Part shown: positions 34,359 through 43,504 of the stretch, piece by piece
How the letters are laid out: each line of letters opens with the position of its first letter
How positions within the stretch are numbered: position 1 is the stretch's first letter
Assembly (NCBI RefSeq): GCF_900313065.1
Contig: NZ_OMPU01000014.1
Location: 239,612-303,611, forward strand
Direction of reading: 5' to 3'
Origin: Kiloniella sp. EL199
GTDB lineage: Bacteria > Pseudomonadota > Alphaproteobacteria > Kiloniellales > Kiloniellaceae
DNA length: 64,000 nucleotides
The notes under the pieces: model-generated
The model's input: the letters and a program-made list of their open reading frames with translations, nothing else
What the model was told of the DNA's origin: nothing
Databases searched by the model: none
Translations under genes and position numbers: made by a program

Positions 34359-34892
34359 CTATTCGGCCAAAGCATCTTCACCATCAAACGTAGCAGCAAG
34401 AGCATGCATTACAGACGCAATACGTATAGCGTCCTGAATACCTTCTTTGGAAATACCGCCCGCAGCAACCTGCTTTTCATGGGATTCAATGCACATGCCA
34501 CAGCCATTGATGGCTGAAACTGCCAAGGACCAAAGTTCAAAATCAACTTTATCAACGCCAGGGCGACCGATGATATTCATGCGTAATCTGGCTGGAAGCT
34601 TCAAATAATCCTCATTCCCGCTTAAATGTGCAAAGCGGTAATAGATATTATTCATCCCCATAATGGATGCCGCTGATTTTGCTGCTGAATAAGCTTCAGC
34701 AGACAATTTTTCTTTTGCTTCAGCGTTAATTGCCTTGATGACAAAAGCATTTCGACTAGCCAGAGCAGAAGATAGCGCAGCTCCCCAAATTTGCTGCTCA
34801 TTCAGGGATGTCGACGTCAGAACATTGGTGATGTTCAATTTGAGGTCTTTGGCATAATCAGGAACTGCTGACTTCAGATCACTAATAGACAC
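34359..34892 (-). CDS. ahpD: Alkylhydroperoxidase AhpD
   Basis: A 177-residue carboxymuconolactone-decarboxylase-fold protein. AhpD reduces oxidised peroxiredoxin, linking it to lipoamide in Mycobacterium. The redox motif is Cys131-Cys134 in [13 protein letters not shown], with His138 and the upstream Glu of the proton-relay in place. The start is GTG with GGGAG upstream. It follows ahpC by 113 bp; a terminator-like hairpin sits in that gap, so AhpD may be expressed at a lower level than AhpC. Confidence 0.92.
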   Translation of the reverse strand: MSISDLKSAVPDYAKDLKLNITNVLTSTSLNEQQIWGAALSSALASRNAFVIKAINAEAKEKLSAEAYSAAKSAASIMGMNNIYYRFAHLSGNEDYLKLPARLRMNIIGRPGVDKVDFELWSLAVSAINGCGMCIESHEKQVAAGGISKEGIQDAIRIASVMHALAATFDGEDALAE

Positions 34893-34954
34893 GATCTATA
34901 TCTCCCTTTATCGCGTGATGTCATAATTTTGATACTAAGTTGAGGTTTAACTGA

Positions 34955-34988
34955 AAAAGGCGGGTTCGGTTGCCCGGACCCGCCCTTT
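34955..34988 (-). terminator. Intergenic terminator/attenuator between ahpC and ahpD
   Basis: AAAAGGCGGGT (34955-34965) pairs with ACCCGCCCTTT (34978-34988, one mismatch), with a T-run on the minus strand after it. It lies directly downstream of ahpC and upstream of ahpD. Confidence 0.85.
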
Positions 34989-35005
34989 TCTAAAGCTCTT
35001 GGTTC

Positions 35006-35545
35006 TTAAGCAACTTTAAGAACGTCGTCGCCTTTGTTCCAGTTACATGGGCACAGCTCATCAGTCTGTAGCGCATCAAGGATACGAAGAGTCTCTTGTG
35101 GGTTACGACCAACATTCAAACCATTTACACCAACGTGCTGAATGATTCCGTCAGGATCAACGATGAAAGTTGCACGAAGAGCAACACCAGCTTCTGCGTC
35201 CAGAATACCAAGATCTTCACAAAGCTCGCGCTTGATGTCGGAAACCATTGGGAAAGGAAGGTCATTCAGATCTTCGTGGTCTTTACGCCATGCCATGTGT
35301 ACAAAATCGCTATCGGTAGAAACACCAAGAATCTGCGCATCACGATCTTCGAACTCTTCGTTCATTGCACCAAAGGCAGCAATTTCAGTTGGGCAAATGA
35401 ATGTGAAATCTTTTGGCCAGAAGAAAACAACTTTCCATTTTCCTTCATAGCTTTTGTCTGTGATTTCAACAAAACCATCAGTTGGGTTATTAGAAACAAC
35501 AGCCGTCAAAGCGTATTCAGGAAACTTATCACCAATCGTAAGCAT
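35006..35545 (-). CDS. ahpC: Peroxiredoxin AhpC
   Basis: A 179-residue typical two-Cys peroxiredoxin reducing hydrogen peroxide and organic hydroperoxides. The peroxidatic Cys51 lies in FFWPKDFTFICPTE and the C-terminal block DELCPCNWNKGD holds the resolving Cys pair, as in AhpD-dependent AhpC. Arg is retained in the DAEAGVALRATFIVD segment. It is the first gene of an ahpC-ahpD pair. The upstream region (35546-35810) is shared with the divergent dpaL gene; no OxyR gene is present here. Confidence 0.93.
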   Translation of the reverse strand: MLTIGDKFPEYALTAVVSNNPTDGFVEITDKSYEGKWKVVFFWPKDFTFICPTEIAAFGAMNEEFEDRDAQILGVSTDSDFVHMAWRKDHEDLNDLPFPMVSDIKRELCEDLGILDAEAGVALRATFIVDPDGIIQHVGVNGLNVGRNPQETLRILDALQTDELCPCNWNKGDDVLKVA

Positions 35546-35810
35546 GCTTACTTGTCCTCATAATTATGCCCACCTTGTGAGCGCCGGTATTAATGCAAAT
35601 TTTAATTGCGTCAAAATCTAATTGCGCAAGGCCCTGCGCAGAGGGTATTTTCATGCACCTACTTAATCTCCAGAAATTCACGAAGTCAAGATTTTTTTAG
35701 AATAATTCTAATTAACAACTAACTTTGTGTCTTTACCCTCTTTCCCTCTCTTTGGAAAAAAGTTTAACTAGGCAGAGCCAAGTACCTTTGAACACGGTAG
35801 ATTAAACCAA

Positions 35811-37064
35811 ATGGACCGCTATTTCTCAATCTGGAAAAGATCTCAATTCAACCTTCTTCCCAACCCTGATGCGTCCAGATCCATGGCTTATGGAGAGGAT
35901 CTCGATCACATACTCTCCAAAGAAAGCTGTCAAAAGGCCCTTGAAGAAATAACCAGTTGGCCTGAGTATAAAGTCAGCCCGCTTGTCTCATTGCCAGGTC
36001 TTGCCAGAGAACTTAATCTTGTCGACATCAGTTTCAAGGATGAAAGCAAACGATTTCACCTCGGCTCTTTCAAAGCACTCGGCGGCGCCTATGCTGTTTA
36101 CAGATTTTTGAAATCAACTGTTGAGCAAAAGTTGGAGACAGAAATAGGCGCTGACGATTTAAGAAAAAAAACTTACCGTGACATCACGTCTGAATTAACA
36201 GTTACAACTGCGACTGATGGTAATCATGGACGTTCAGTTGCATGGGGCGCCCAAATCTTTGGATGTAAAGCGACAGTCTTTGTTCCAGAGAGTTGTAGCA
36301 CATCTCGCATAGCCGCCATTGAAGAATTTGGAGCAACTGTAATCCAAACGTCCCTGGATTACGACGACACTGTTGAATACTGCTCCAGGGACGCTGAAAA
36401 TCAAGGTGCCCAGATCATCTCGGATACGTCATGGGATGGTTATCGCGACATTCCTGCACAGATAATGCAGGGCTATAGCATTATTGCAGAAGAAACCCTG
36501 AAGGAATATTTCACACGTCGTTTTCGACAGGCAATTCCTCCATCACATATATTCCTTCAGGCTGGTGTTGGAGGATTAGCCGCGGCACTAACCGGTTATT
36601 TCTGGGCTCATCTTGGCGAAAGACGGCCAAAAATCATCATTGTGGAACCAGAAACTGCGGCCTGTTTATATGCATCTGCAGCCGAAGGCTCTTTAATCAA
36701 AGCAAGTGGTGATAAAGAAACCGGAAAAATTCACACGATTATGGCTGGGCTGGATTGTGGCGAAGCATCTCCTATCGCTTGGGAAATTCTATCTCATGGA
36801 GCCGATTTCTTCATGACAATACCAGATACAATAACGGGCCCGACAATGAAGTTAGTCGCAGGTTCCCCCTTTAATGATCCTGTTTTGGAAGCAGGCGAAT
36901 CAAGTATCGCAGGCCTCGCCGCTTTGATTATGACAGCAACACACGAGGATACACGTGAAGTACTTGGCTTATCACCTGATTCACGTATTCTTCTTATTAA
37001 CAGTGAAGGTATTATGGACCAATCCCTGTACCGAAAACTTGTAGTTGAAGATCAACCTAATTGA
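35811..37064 (+). CDS. dpaL: Diaminopropionate ammonia-lyase
   Basis: A 417-residue fold-type II PLP enzyme that turns 2,3-diaminopropionate into pyruvate and two ammonia. The N-terminal DISFKDESKRFHLGSFKALGGAYAV holds the PLP lysine (Lys88). TVTTATDGNHGRSVAWGAQ binds the substrate carboxylate, and QAGVGGLAAALTGYFW the PLP phosphate. The insertion with DWDGYRDIPAQIMQGY and TIMAGLDCGEASPIAW is typical of this enzyme rather than threonine dehydratase or tryptophan synthase. It stands alone, 57 bp before uvrB. Confidence 0.9.
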   Translation: MDRYFSIWKRSQFNLLPNPDASRSMAYGEDLDHILSKESCQKALEEITSWPEYKVSPLVSLPGLARELNLVDISFKDESKRFHLGSFKALGGAYAVYRFLKSTVEQKLETEIGADDLRKKTYRDITSELTVTTATDGNHGRSVAWGAQIFGCKATVFVPESCSTSRIAAIEEFGATVIQTSLDYDDTVEYCSRDAENQGAQIISDTSWDGYRDIPAQIMQGYSIIAEETLKEYFTRRFRQAIPPSHIFLQAGVGGLAAALTGYFWAHLGERRPKIIIVEPETAACLYASAAEGSLIKASGDKETGKIHTIMAGLDCGEASPIAWEILSHGADFFMTIPDTITGPTMKLVAGSPFNDPVLEAGESSIAGLAALIMTATHEDTREVLGLSPDSRILLINSEGIMDQSLYRKLVVEDQPN

Positions 37065-37121
37065 GCTTACATAACTTTCTAAATCTCCAGACCAGAAAAC
37101 ACGCCAAACCAGAGAATATAA

Positions 37122-39248
37122 ATGACGTCTCCATTAATAGAACGCATCTCGGACAGTTTTTTCAAAGATGATTCGAAGCCCTTTCGCCTTGATTCAGAGT
37201 TCTCGCCATCAGGGGATCAACCCCAAGCAATTAAAGAACTCTGTGATGGATTAAATGAAGGAGAGCGCAGTCAGGTTCTACTGGGGGTAACCGGGTCTGG
37301 TAAAACTTTCACAATGGCGCAAACAATCCAGAAATTGCAACGCCCCGCCCTTGTTCTTGCCCATAACAAAACGCTCGCAGCTCAGCTCTATACAGAGATG
37401 AAAGGTTTTTTCCCGGACAATGCGGTTGAATACTTCGTCTCGTATTATGATTATTATCAGCCCGAAGCTTATGTCGCTCGTACTGATACCTACATAGAAA
37501 AAGACAGTTCAATCAATGAACAGATTGATCGCATGCGCCATGCTGCAACCCGTGCACTTTTTGAACGAGATGATGTCATCATTGTTGCTTCGGTCTCATG
37601 CATTTATGGTATCGGGTCCCCTGAAACCTACGCCCAGATGACACTTAGCCTCAAGGTCGAGCAGGAAGTCAACATGCGTGATATTCTGAAATCACTCGTA
37701 GAGCTTCAGTATACCCGTAATGATATCGCTTTTGGCCGCGGCACTTTCAGAGTACGTGGTGACACGCTAGAGGTTTTTCCGGCACACTACGAAGATCGTG
37801 CATGGCGGATATCTTTTTTTGGCGATGAAATTGAAACAGTTCAGGAATTTGATCCACTAACTGGTGAGAGAACCGCAGATTTAGAGGGCGTTAGAGTATA
37901 CGCCAACAGTCACTATGTGACCCCCCGCCCCACACTCTTACAAGCAGCGAAAGGCATCAAAGCGGATCTAAAGGTTCAACTGGAGAAATTCAATCAGGAA
38001 AACAAGCTCCTTGAAGCCCAGCGTCTAGAACAACGAACAATGTTCGATCTGGAAATGATCGAGGCAACAGGAGCCTGTGCAGGTATTGAAAACTATTCCA
38101 GATACTTGACCGGGCGCGCGCCCGGTGAACCACCGCCCACTCTATTTGAGTACCTGCCTGACAATGCACTGCTCTTTGTCGACGAGAGCCACGTGACCAT
38201 CGGGCAGCTTAACGGCATGTACAATGGTGACTTTGCAAGAAAATCCAATCTTTCTGAATATGGTTTCCGTCTCCCCTCTTGCATAGATAACCGCCCACTT
38301 AAATTCCAGGAATGGGAAGCCATGCGCCCGCAAAGTATTTTTGTGTCGGCTACGCCGGGTCCATGGGAACTCAATGAAACCGGTGGTGTTTTTGCTGAAC
38401 AGGTTATCCGCCCGACCGGTTTGCTGGACCCTGTTTGTGAAATCAGACCTACAGAAACCCAGGTCGATGACCTTATCAAGGAATGTAAGGGTGTCGTCAG
38501 TCGAAACATGCGTGTTCTTGTCACAACACTGACAAAACGCATGGCAGAAGACCTGACAGAATATCTGCACGAAGCCCATCTGAAAGTCCGTTACATCCAT
38601 TCCGATATTGATACCTTGGAAAGAATGGAGATTATCCGGGACCTTCGCAAAGGTGTGTTTGACGTTCTAGTTGGCATCAACCTTTTACGTGAAGGGCTTG
38701 ATATTCCCGAATGTGGCCTGGTCTGTATTCTTGATGCGGACAAGGAAGGGTTCTTGCGTTCGACCACGGCTTTGGTTCAAACCATTGGCCGTGCCGCACG
38801 TAATGTTGATGGCAAGGTCATTCTTTACGCCGACAAGATGACACCTTCTCTGACCAAGGCTCTTGATGAAACCAATCGCCGCCGGGAAAAACAACAGGCT
38901 TATAACGAGGAACATGGGATTACCCCTGAATCTGTTCGCAAACAAATAGGGGATATACTCGGCTCTGTATACGAAAGCGACCATGTCACTGTTGACCTGA
39001 AAGATACAAGTGACAGTCATCGTGTCGGACACAACCTCAAATCCTACATAGACGATCTGACCAAGCGAATGCATGAAGCTGCCGCTGATCTGGAATTTGA
39101 AGAAGCCGCCAGAATTCGGGATGAAATCAAAAAACTGCAAGATGATGAGCTTGGTCTCTCAAACACCTCAGGTGGCGATCTGTCTGATCGTATGGCTGTT
39201 GCCGAAGCGAAATCCAAAAGCAAGAAGTACCGTAAAGCGAAACGGTAA
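37122..39248 (+). CDS. uvrB: Excinuclease ABC subunit B
   Basis: UvrB is the damage-verifying helicase-like subunit of nucleotide-excision repair. The 708-residue protein has Walker A GVTGSGKT (55-62), the beta-hairpin [21 protein letters not shown] that inserts in DNA, the DESHVT box, motif VI ([13 protein letters not shown]) and a C-terminal UVR motif ([16 protein letters not shown]) that binds UvrC. It ends in a basic tail. No LexA box is evident in the 57-bp gap before it, unlike uvrC. The dpaL gene upstream is on the same strand. Confidence 0.97.
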   Translation: MTSPLIERISDSFFKDDSKPFRLDSEFSPSGDQPQAIKELCDGLNEGERSQVLLGVTGSGKTFTMAQTIQKLQRPALVLAHNKTLAAQLYTEMKGFFPDNAVEYFVSYYDYYQPEAYVARTDTYIEKDSSINEQIDRMRHAATRALFERDDVIIVASVSCIYGIGSPETYAQMTLSLKVEQEVNMRDILKSLVELQYTRNDIAFGRGTFRVRGDTLEVFPAHYEDRAWRISFFGDEIETVQEFDPLTGERTADLEGVRVYANSHYVTPRPTLLQAAKGIKADLKVQLEKFNQENKLLEAQRLEQRTMFDLEMIEATGACAGIENYSRYLTGRAPGEPPPTLFEYLPDNALLFVDESHVTIGQLNGMYNGDFARKSNLSEYGFRLPSCIDNRPLKFQEWEAMRPQSIFVSATPGPWELNETGGVFAEQVIRPTGLLDPVCEIRPTETQVDDLIKECKGVVSRNMRVLVTTLTKRMAEDLTEYLHEAHLKVRYIHSDIDTLERMEIIRDLRKGVFDVLVGINLLREGLDIPECGLVCILDADKEGFLRSTTALVQTIGRAARNVDGKVILYADKMTPSLTKALDETNRRREKQQAYNEEHGITPESVRKQIGDILGSVYESDHVTVDLKDTSDSHRVGHNLKSYIDDLTKRMHEAAADLEFEEAARIRDEIKKLQDDELGLSNTSGGDLSDRMAVAEAKSKSKKYRKAKR

Positions 39249-39341
39249 CTTGATTCAAAACATTCTCTCCCCGTCGTGCGGGTTAAACTTCCAAACTCCT
39301 TCGCGCAATGATATCCTGCGATTAACTACTGGATAGAATAT

Positions 39342-40874
39342 ATGACTTCGTCTATGACTGGAAAGCTGCCAGAGTTTCAATTCTGGCAGGATTTATTAGC
39401 CTTTAACAGGCTAAGTACAGCCATTTGGGTCTTCGATATAGAAGGCCATAGTATCTGGTGGGGAAATGAGCCCGCTCTCAAATTTTGGGATGCCAATACG
39501 CTTGATGATCTGATCCAGAGAGATTTCTCAACGGACTCCAGTTCAGTAAGAAGACGCCTCTATGAGGTGTTTGAAACATCTGCCAAAGGTGACCGGGTTG
39601 AAGAAAACTGGACGCTCTATCCAAATGGCCAACCACAAATGGCTATTCTGACCTTCACACCAATTTTGATCGAAAGCGAAAAAAAAGCCCTTCTTATTGA
39701 GGCAACACCGCAGGTAAAAGATGAACTGGATCACAGAACAAAAAGAATTTTGGAGGCGATCAGACACACTCCTCTGATGATCACCACGTTTGATGGAGAC
39801 GGCAGTTTACTGGCACAAAATCCTGCCGCGGCCAATGCTTATAATGTTCAAGAAAAATCAAAAACTATAGAAGACCGGTATAATGACCCAGAAATCCTCA
39901 AGCGTATTCTGGATCACCACGGTACACTCAAGCGCTTTAAAAGAGACATCAAGACATACACAGCCTTTGGAGAACGCTGGCATACCTTAACAGCGGAAAT
40001 GGGCCTTGACCCCATTTCCGGGCGACAAGTTATTGTCACGACAGAAGAGGATATAACAGAACGTGTTAAAGCGCAGGAAGAACTGAGACGACTTAACTTG
40101 AATCTGGAACAACGAGTTGCTGAACGCACACACAAGCTAACTATCGCCCGGCAGGAAGCCGAGAACGCAAATAAATCCAAAGGTAATTTTCTGGCAACAA
40201 TGAGCCATGAACTCCGCACCCCTTTGAACGCAATTATTGGCTTCTCCGACATGCTTGAACATCAAGTTTATGGGCCAGTAAACGCCAAACAAACAGCAGC
40301 GTTGAAAGACATTCATTCCAGTGCCCAGCACCTATTGGAATTGATAAATGAATTACTTGATGCTTCTACCATTGATAGCGGCGAACTGAAGCTGTTCGAA
40401 GAGTATTTTCAGCACGATGATATCGTTGATTATTGTCATGCCACTTTTGAACTCGAAGCAATGAAAAAAGACCAGAATCTGATTGTAGAAAACAACGTCA
40501 GAGACATATTGATCAAAGGAGATTCCAGACGGTTTCGTCAAATATTGATCAACCTGCTTGGTAACGCGTTTAAGTACACACCCGAAAAGGGATCTGTCTC
40601 GCTAAAAATAGATTATGACCCGGACAATAATCTTCTTTTCCAAATAACAGATACCGGAATTGGTATCGAAGAAACACGCCTTCCTGATATTTGCAAAGCC
40701 TTTACACAAGCAGCCTCTTCTTCTTGGGCCGCAGGCAAAGGTGTTGGGCTTGGTCTCTACATTGCTTCACGTTTAATTGATGCTCATGACGGAACGCTCA
40801 CTATCGCAAGCAAAATCAATCAGGGAACAACTGTAAAGGTTTCAATTCCGAATAGCCGCCTGAAAGACGCTTAA
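39342..40874 (+). CDS. Soluble PAS-domain hybrid-type sensor histidine kinase
   Basis: A 510-residue histidine kinase with no membrane helix. Two PAS-like segments come first (about 20-120 with FDIEGHSIWWGNEPAL, and 135-245 with TTFDGDGSLLAQNPAAANAY ending ITERVKAQEELRR). A coiled coil leads to the dimerisation helix with His289 (FLATMSHELRTPLNAIIGFSDML). The ATPase has the N box LINLLGNAFKYTPEKG, G1 DTGIGIEE and G2 GKGVGLGLYIA. It carries no receiver domain, so it is not a hybrid kinase; its partner regulator is not adjacent. The signal is unknown. Confidence 0.88.
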   Translation: MTSSMTGKLPEFQFWQDLLAFNRLSTAIWVFDIEGHSIWWGNEPALKFWDANTLDDLIQRDFSTDSSSVRRRLYEVFETSAKGDRVEENWTLYPNGQPQMAILTFTPILIESEKKALLIEATPQVKDELDHRTKRILEAIRHTPLMITTFDGDGSLLAQNPAAANAYNVQEKSKTIEDRYNDPEILKRILDHHGTLKRFKRDIKTYTAFGERWHTLTAEMGLDPISGRQVIVTTEEDITERVKAQEELRRLNLNLEQRVAERTHKLTIARQEAENANKSKGNFLATMSHELRTPLNAIIGFSDMLEHQVYGPVNAKQTAALKDIHSSAQHLLELINELLDASTIDSGELKLFEEYFQHDDIVDYCHATFELEAMKKDQNLIVENNVRDILIKGDSRRFRQILINLLGNAFKYTPEKGSVSLKIDYDPDNNLLFQITDTGIGIEETRLPDICKAFTQAASSSWAAGKGVGLGLYIASRLIDAHDGTLTIASKINQGTTVKVSIPNSRLKDA

Positions 40875-41396
40875 CAGGATTCTGCTTCCTTCAAATAAGT
40901 GTGAGAATCTTGTTTTTATTTATATACCAAGTCAATTTTCTGACACACAGACAAACAAGCAGTTGATTTTTTTCTGCCTCGTCTCACATAAAAGAGAGAT
41001 AAAGGAGCGTGGTGTTTTGATGGTACAAAGAATACGATTCTGGAAGTAGCTGACCTTCATTTTAAGAACCTGTCAATAACGGCTACGTCATGACGGGAGA
41101 AGGCCATTCACACGGAGAGCATTGGATAGAAATTCTTGGTGCGAAATGCAACACCCACTTAAGCCATGTTTTTCTCAACAGACCAAAACCCACAGGCTTG
41201 AGCTACTGTGCCAATTCATCCTCTTTAAACCTGAAAGTAAAAGCAGAGCCAAAACCCGACAAATAAGGCCAAAATTTGACAATCCTTAAGATAGACTATT
41301 GAAATACTCCTCAATGAGGGGCATTTAATGGCCTGTATTCTCTCGCAGTATAAGCCGAGAGAGATCCGGCGCGAACATTAATAGAGTGAAGTACAT
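40875..41396. other. 522-bp intergenic region
   Basis: This region precedes the antiporter gene. A short frame of 58 codons (41090-41266) has no Shine-Dalgarno sequence and no recognisable pattern. CTCTCG/CGAGAG (41340-41361) can pair in the antiporter leader. I see no other structure. Confidence 0.5.
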
Positions 41397-42368
41397 ATGA
41401 CGGCAACAGCATTTCTGGCAGCAGGTGGCGGCCTTGTCCTATTAGCAGTAGGCGGCGAAGTTCTCCTCCGTGGTGCACTGGGAATTGCTCGAAAGCTTGG
41501 TATTTCACCGATGTTAATTGGCCTGACTATTGTGGCCTGCGCAACTTCAATGCCGGAACTTATGGTAACGTTAGTTGCTGGACTTGATGGAGCAACAGAC
41601 ATCGGGGTTGGCAATGTTATCGGATCAAATATCGCCAACATCCTTTTAATTCTCGGGGTTGGTGCGTTGATATCCCCGTTGGCGACAAAGCCTTGTGATG
41701 TCATGCGTGATACAATCGCAATGTTGATTGCAACGGCGATTTTTATGATCTTTTCTTTTTTAGGTACCTTCACTATTTGGCATGGCGTCTTTATGCTGGC
41801 CACCCTTACATTCTACATCTGGCGTAGTTATTACCGCGAAAAAAAATGTAACCCCAAAGAAGAGGCTGATCCTGAATTGGCCGAAGAATTGGAAGCTGCT
41901 CCCGGTTCAATTCCCGTTTCAATTTTTCTTCTGATAGTGGGTGTTGCAGGCCTTATCATTGGCTCTGACCTGCTTGTTGATGGCGCCGAAACTATCGCGC
42001 GGGCCGCAGGTATTTCCGAAACAGTTATTGGTGTAACACTTGTTGCTCTGGGAACATCACTTCCAGAATTGGCAACAGCCATTGTCGCAGGTCTGCGGAA
42101 ACATACGGATGTTGCCCTCGGCAATGCTCTTGGTTCAAATATATTTAACCTGCTATTGATCTTGGGTGTTCTGGCAATTGTATCCCCTTTTAGTGTTTCC
42201 CAAGCCGTTATTGAATTTGATATGTGGGTAATGGCTGGCGTCAGCCTGTTGATTGTGCCAACCATGTTTCATGCGGGTAAAATCTGTCGATCCAAAGGGG
42301 TTCTTTTTATTGCCCTCTATGCTGCTTACATTCTTTATCAGTTCAAAGACAAGCTTTTTCTGACTTAG
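41397..42368 (+). CDS. Calcium/sodium antiporter, YrbG-like
   Basis: A 323-residue inner-membrane cation exchanger of the CaCA family, which extrudes Ca2+ in exchange for Na+ or H+. It has two inverted homologous halves, each with the alpha-repeat: CATSMPELMVTLVAG with GNVIGSNIANILLILGVGALISPL, and LGTSLPELATAIVAG with GNALGSNIFNLLLILGVLAIVSPF. The central loop (about 145-180) is rich in Glu. The length and motifs match YrbG. It is separated from folB by 108 bp that holds a weak GCCCGA/TCGGGC hairpin (42432-42458). Confidence 0.92.
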   Translation: MTATAFLAAGGGLVLLAVGGEVLLRGALGIARKLGISPMLIGLTIVACATSMPELMVTLVAGLDGATDIGVGNVIGSNIANILLILGVGALISPLATKPCDVMRDTIAMLIATAIFMIFSFLGTFTIWHGVFMLATLTFYIWRSYYREKKCNPKEEADPELAEELEAAPGSIPVSIFLLIVGVAGLIIGSDLLVDGAETIARAAGISETVIGVTLVALGTSLPELATAIVAGLRKHTDVALGNALGSNIFNLLLILGVLAIVSPFSVSQAVIEFDMWVMAGVSLLIVPTMFHAGKICRSKGVLFIALYAAYILYQFKDKLFLT

Positions 42369-42494
42369 GAATAAATGCTTCAACACCTCAAGGTTTGCTT
42401 TTGACCAATAAAGGTTCACGGCGTAGATTATGCCCGAGAAATTGCCCGTGATTCGGGCTTGAAATAGACAGTTTAAATGAAAAGGAATGTCGGG

Positions 42495-42887
42495 ATGACA
42501 TCCGAAAAATCAACCATTTCCAGAAGCCAGTTAACAGAGCAAAAATTAACTGTGCGAGACCTTACTCTCAGCTGCAATATCGGGTTAACAGAAGAAGAAA
42601 GGCTGCGTCCACAGAGATTAAAGGTCAATCTTGAGCTAACATTAAATCCTTTACCGGTTCTCAACGATGAAATTGATGAAACCATCAACTACGGCACTTT
42701 GGTAAAGAAGGTCAGAAATGTATGCTTACAAACAAAAGTGAAACTTCTGGAAACACTCGCCAACGACATCTCTGAAACCTGTTTTTTTGACGATCGAATT
42801 AAAACAGTTCATATGCGTATCGAAAAACTTGATCGCTATCCTGATGTCGCAGGGGTAGGTATTGAAATTACCCGGCACCGATCCTGA
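42495..42887 (+). CDS. folB: Dihydroneopterin aldolase
   Basis: FolB converts dihydroneopterin to 6-hydroxymethyl-dihydropterin in folate synthesis. The frame opens at 42477, but the ATG at 42495 has AAAAGGA eight bases upstream and fits better (130 residues). It shows LTVRDLTLSCNIGLTEEERLRPQRLKVNLEL, the ETINYGTLVKKV block with the conserved Tyr, and the C-terminal HMRIEKLDRYPDVAGVGIEI. It stands alone; folK and folP are not adjacent. Confidence 0.88.
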   Translation: MTSEKSTISRSQLTEQKLTVRDLTLSCNIGLTEEERLRPQRLKVNLELTLNPLPVLNDEIDETINYGTLVKKVRNVCLQTKVKLLETLANDISETCFFDDRIKTVHMRIEKLDRYPDVAGVGIEITRHRS

Positions 42888-43268
42888 TAAAAGATACTTT
42901 ATAAATTGAAAGACCAGAAAAAACTCTGACCTTTTCCATATATGAAATTACAGGAAACCTTAATCTTTAATAGCGACTCGCGACCTAATAATTTTCTAGC
43001 CAGATTCGCCCCTTACTCATAACGACCATAAATAAAACCTAAAGGAATCAAAGAGATTTAATTCTGAGAATCCTTGACTTGTGCACAGGAGAAATCTTTC
43101 TGTAACCGTCAAGCCATAAAAAAGAATTTTTTTTATAGTTTTGAACATTGACTTTGAATTTAACAACAAAATCAAATACTTACAAAATATGCCTATTTTT
43201 TAAGCAGCTTATTGTAACACTAGTGTTTTCAAGGGGTATAAGCTTAGGCTCACAAGATAGCCACAAAG

Positions 43269-43290
43269 TTATCCACAGGATCCGTGGATA
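43269..43290. promoter_or_regulatory. DnaA box within an inverted repeat
   Basis: TTATCCACA (43269-43277) is a perfect DnaA box. It overlaps an inverted repeat TATCCAC (43270-43276) and GTGGATA (43284-43290) around AGGATCC. DnaA could regulate uvrC here, or the site could belong to a minor origin-like region. Confidence 0.55.
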
Positions 43291-43377
43291 TAATTCACCC
43301 CGGTTTCACAAGGGAAACACAACAAATGGGACGAATCCTATAACTTCTAAAGAGTCCCTCTAAAACGTTAACAAAGT

Positions 43378-43392
43378 GTTCTTGACCTGTTC
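43378..43392. promoter_or_regulatory. LexA (SOS) box, GTTC-N7-GTTC, upstream of uvrC
   Basis: GTTC (43378-43381), a 7-bp spacer TTGACCT, and GTTC (43389-43392) match the direct-repeat operator of alphaproteobacterial LexA exactly. The spacer contains the probable -35 element TTGACC, and a weak -10 (ATCTAA, 43406-43411) follows at 18 bp. LexA would therefore block RNA polymerase. The site is 112 bp before the uvrC ATG. Confidence 0.82.
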
Positions 43393-43504
43393 CACATTAA
43401 ACGCCATCTAAGATGTCATTATGTACTCATTCACTTCTTAGGTTACCTGTATGCTGTTACATTAACTCCGAGAGTGTCAGATCAGTTCATCAATTAAAGC
43501 AGCC

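Larger units (their letters stand above)
42888..43504. other. 617-bp intergenic region upstream of uvrC
   Basis: This A/T-rich gap has no convincing gene. It holds a perfect DnaA box inside a palindrome, a second partial DnaA box at 43079-43087 (TTGTGCACA), and the LexA box and promoter of uvrC. A frame at 43148-43363 (71 codons) lacks a Shine-Dalgarno sequence and does not look like a protein. Confidence 0.65.

Noticed and set aside
41090..41266. 58-codon frame before the antiporter gene
   Set aside because: No ribosome-binding site, and the translated sequence has no domain-like pattern.
43148..43363. 71-codon frame upstream of uvrC
   Set aside because: It covers the DnaA-box palindrome, has no Shine-Dalgarno sequence and no protein-like composition.
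42888..43504. Chromosomal replication origin
   Set aside because: Only one perfect DnaA box, and the typical alphaproteobacterial neighbours (hemE, parAB, gidA, dnaA) are absent.
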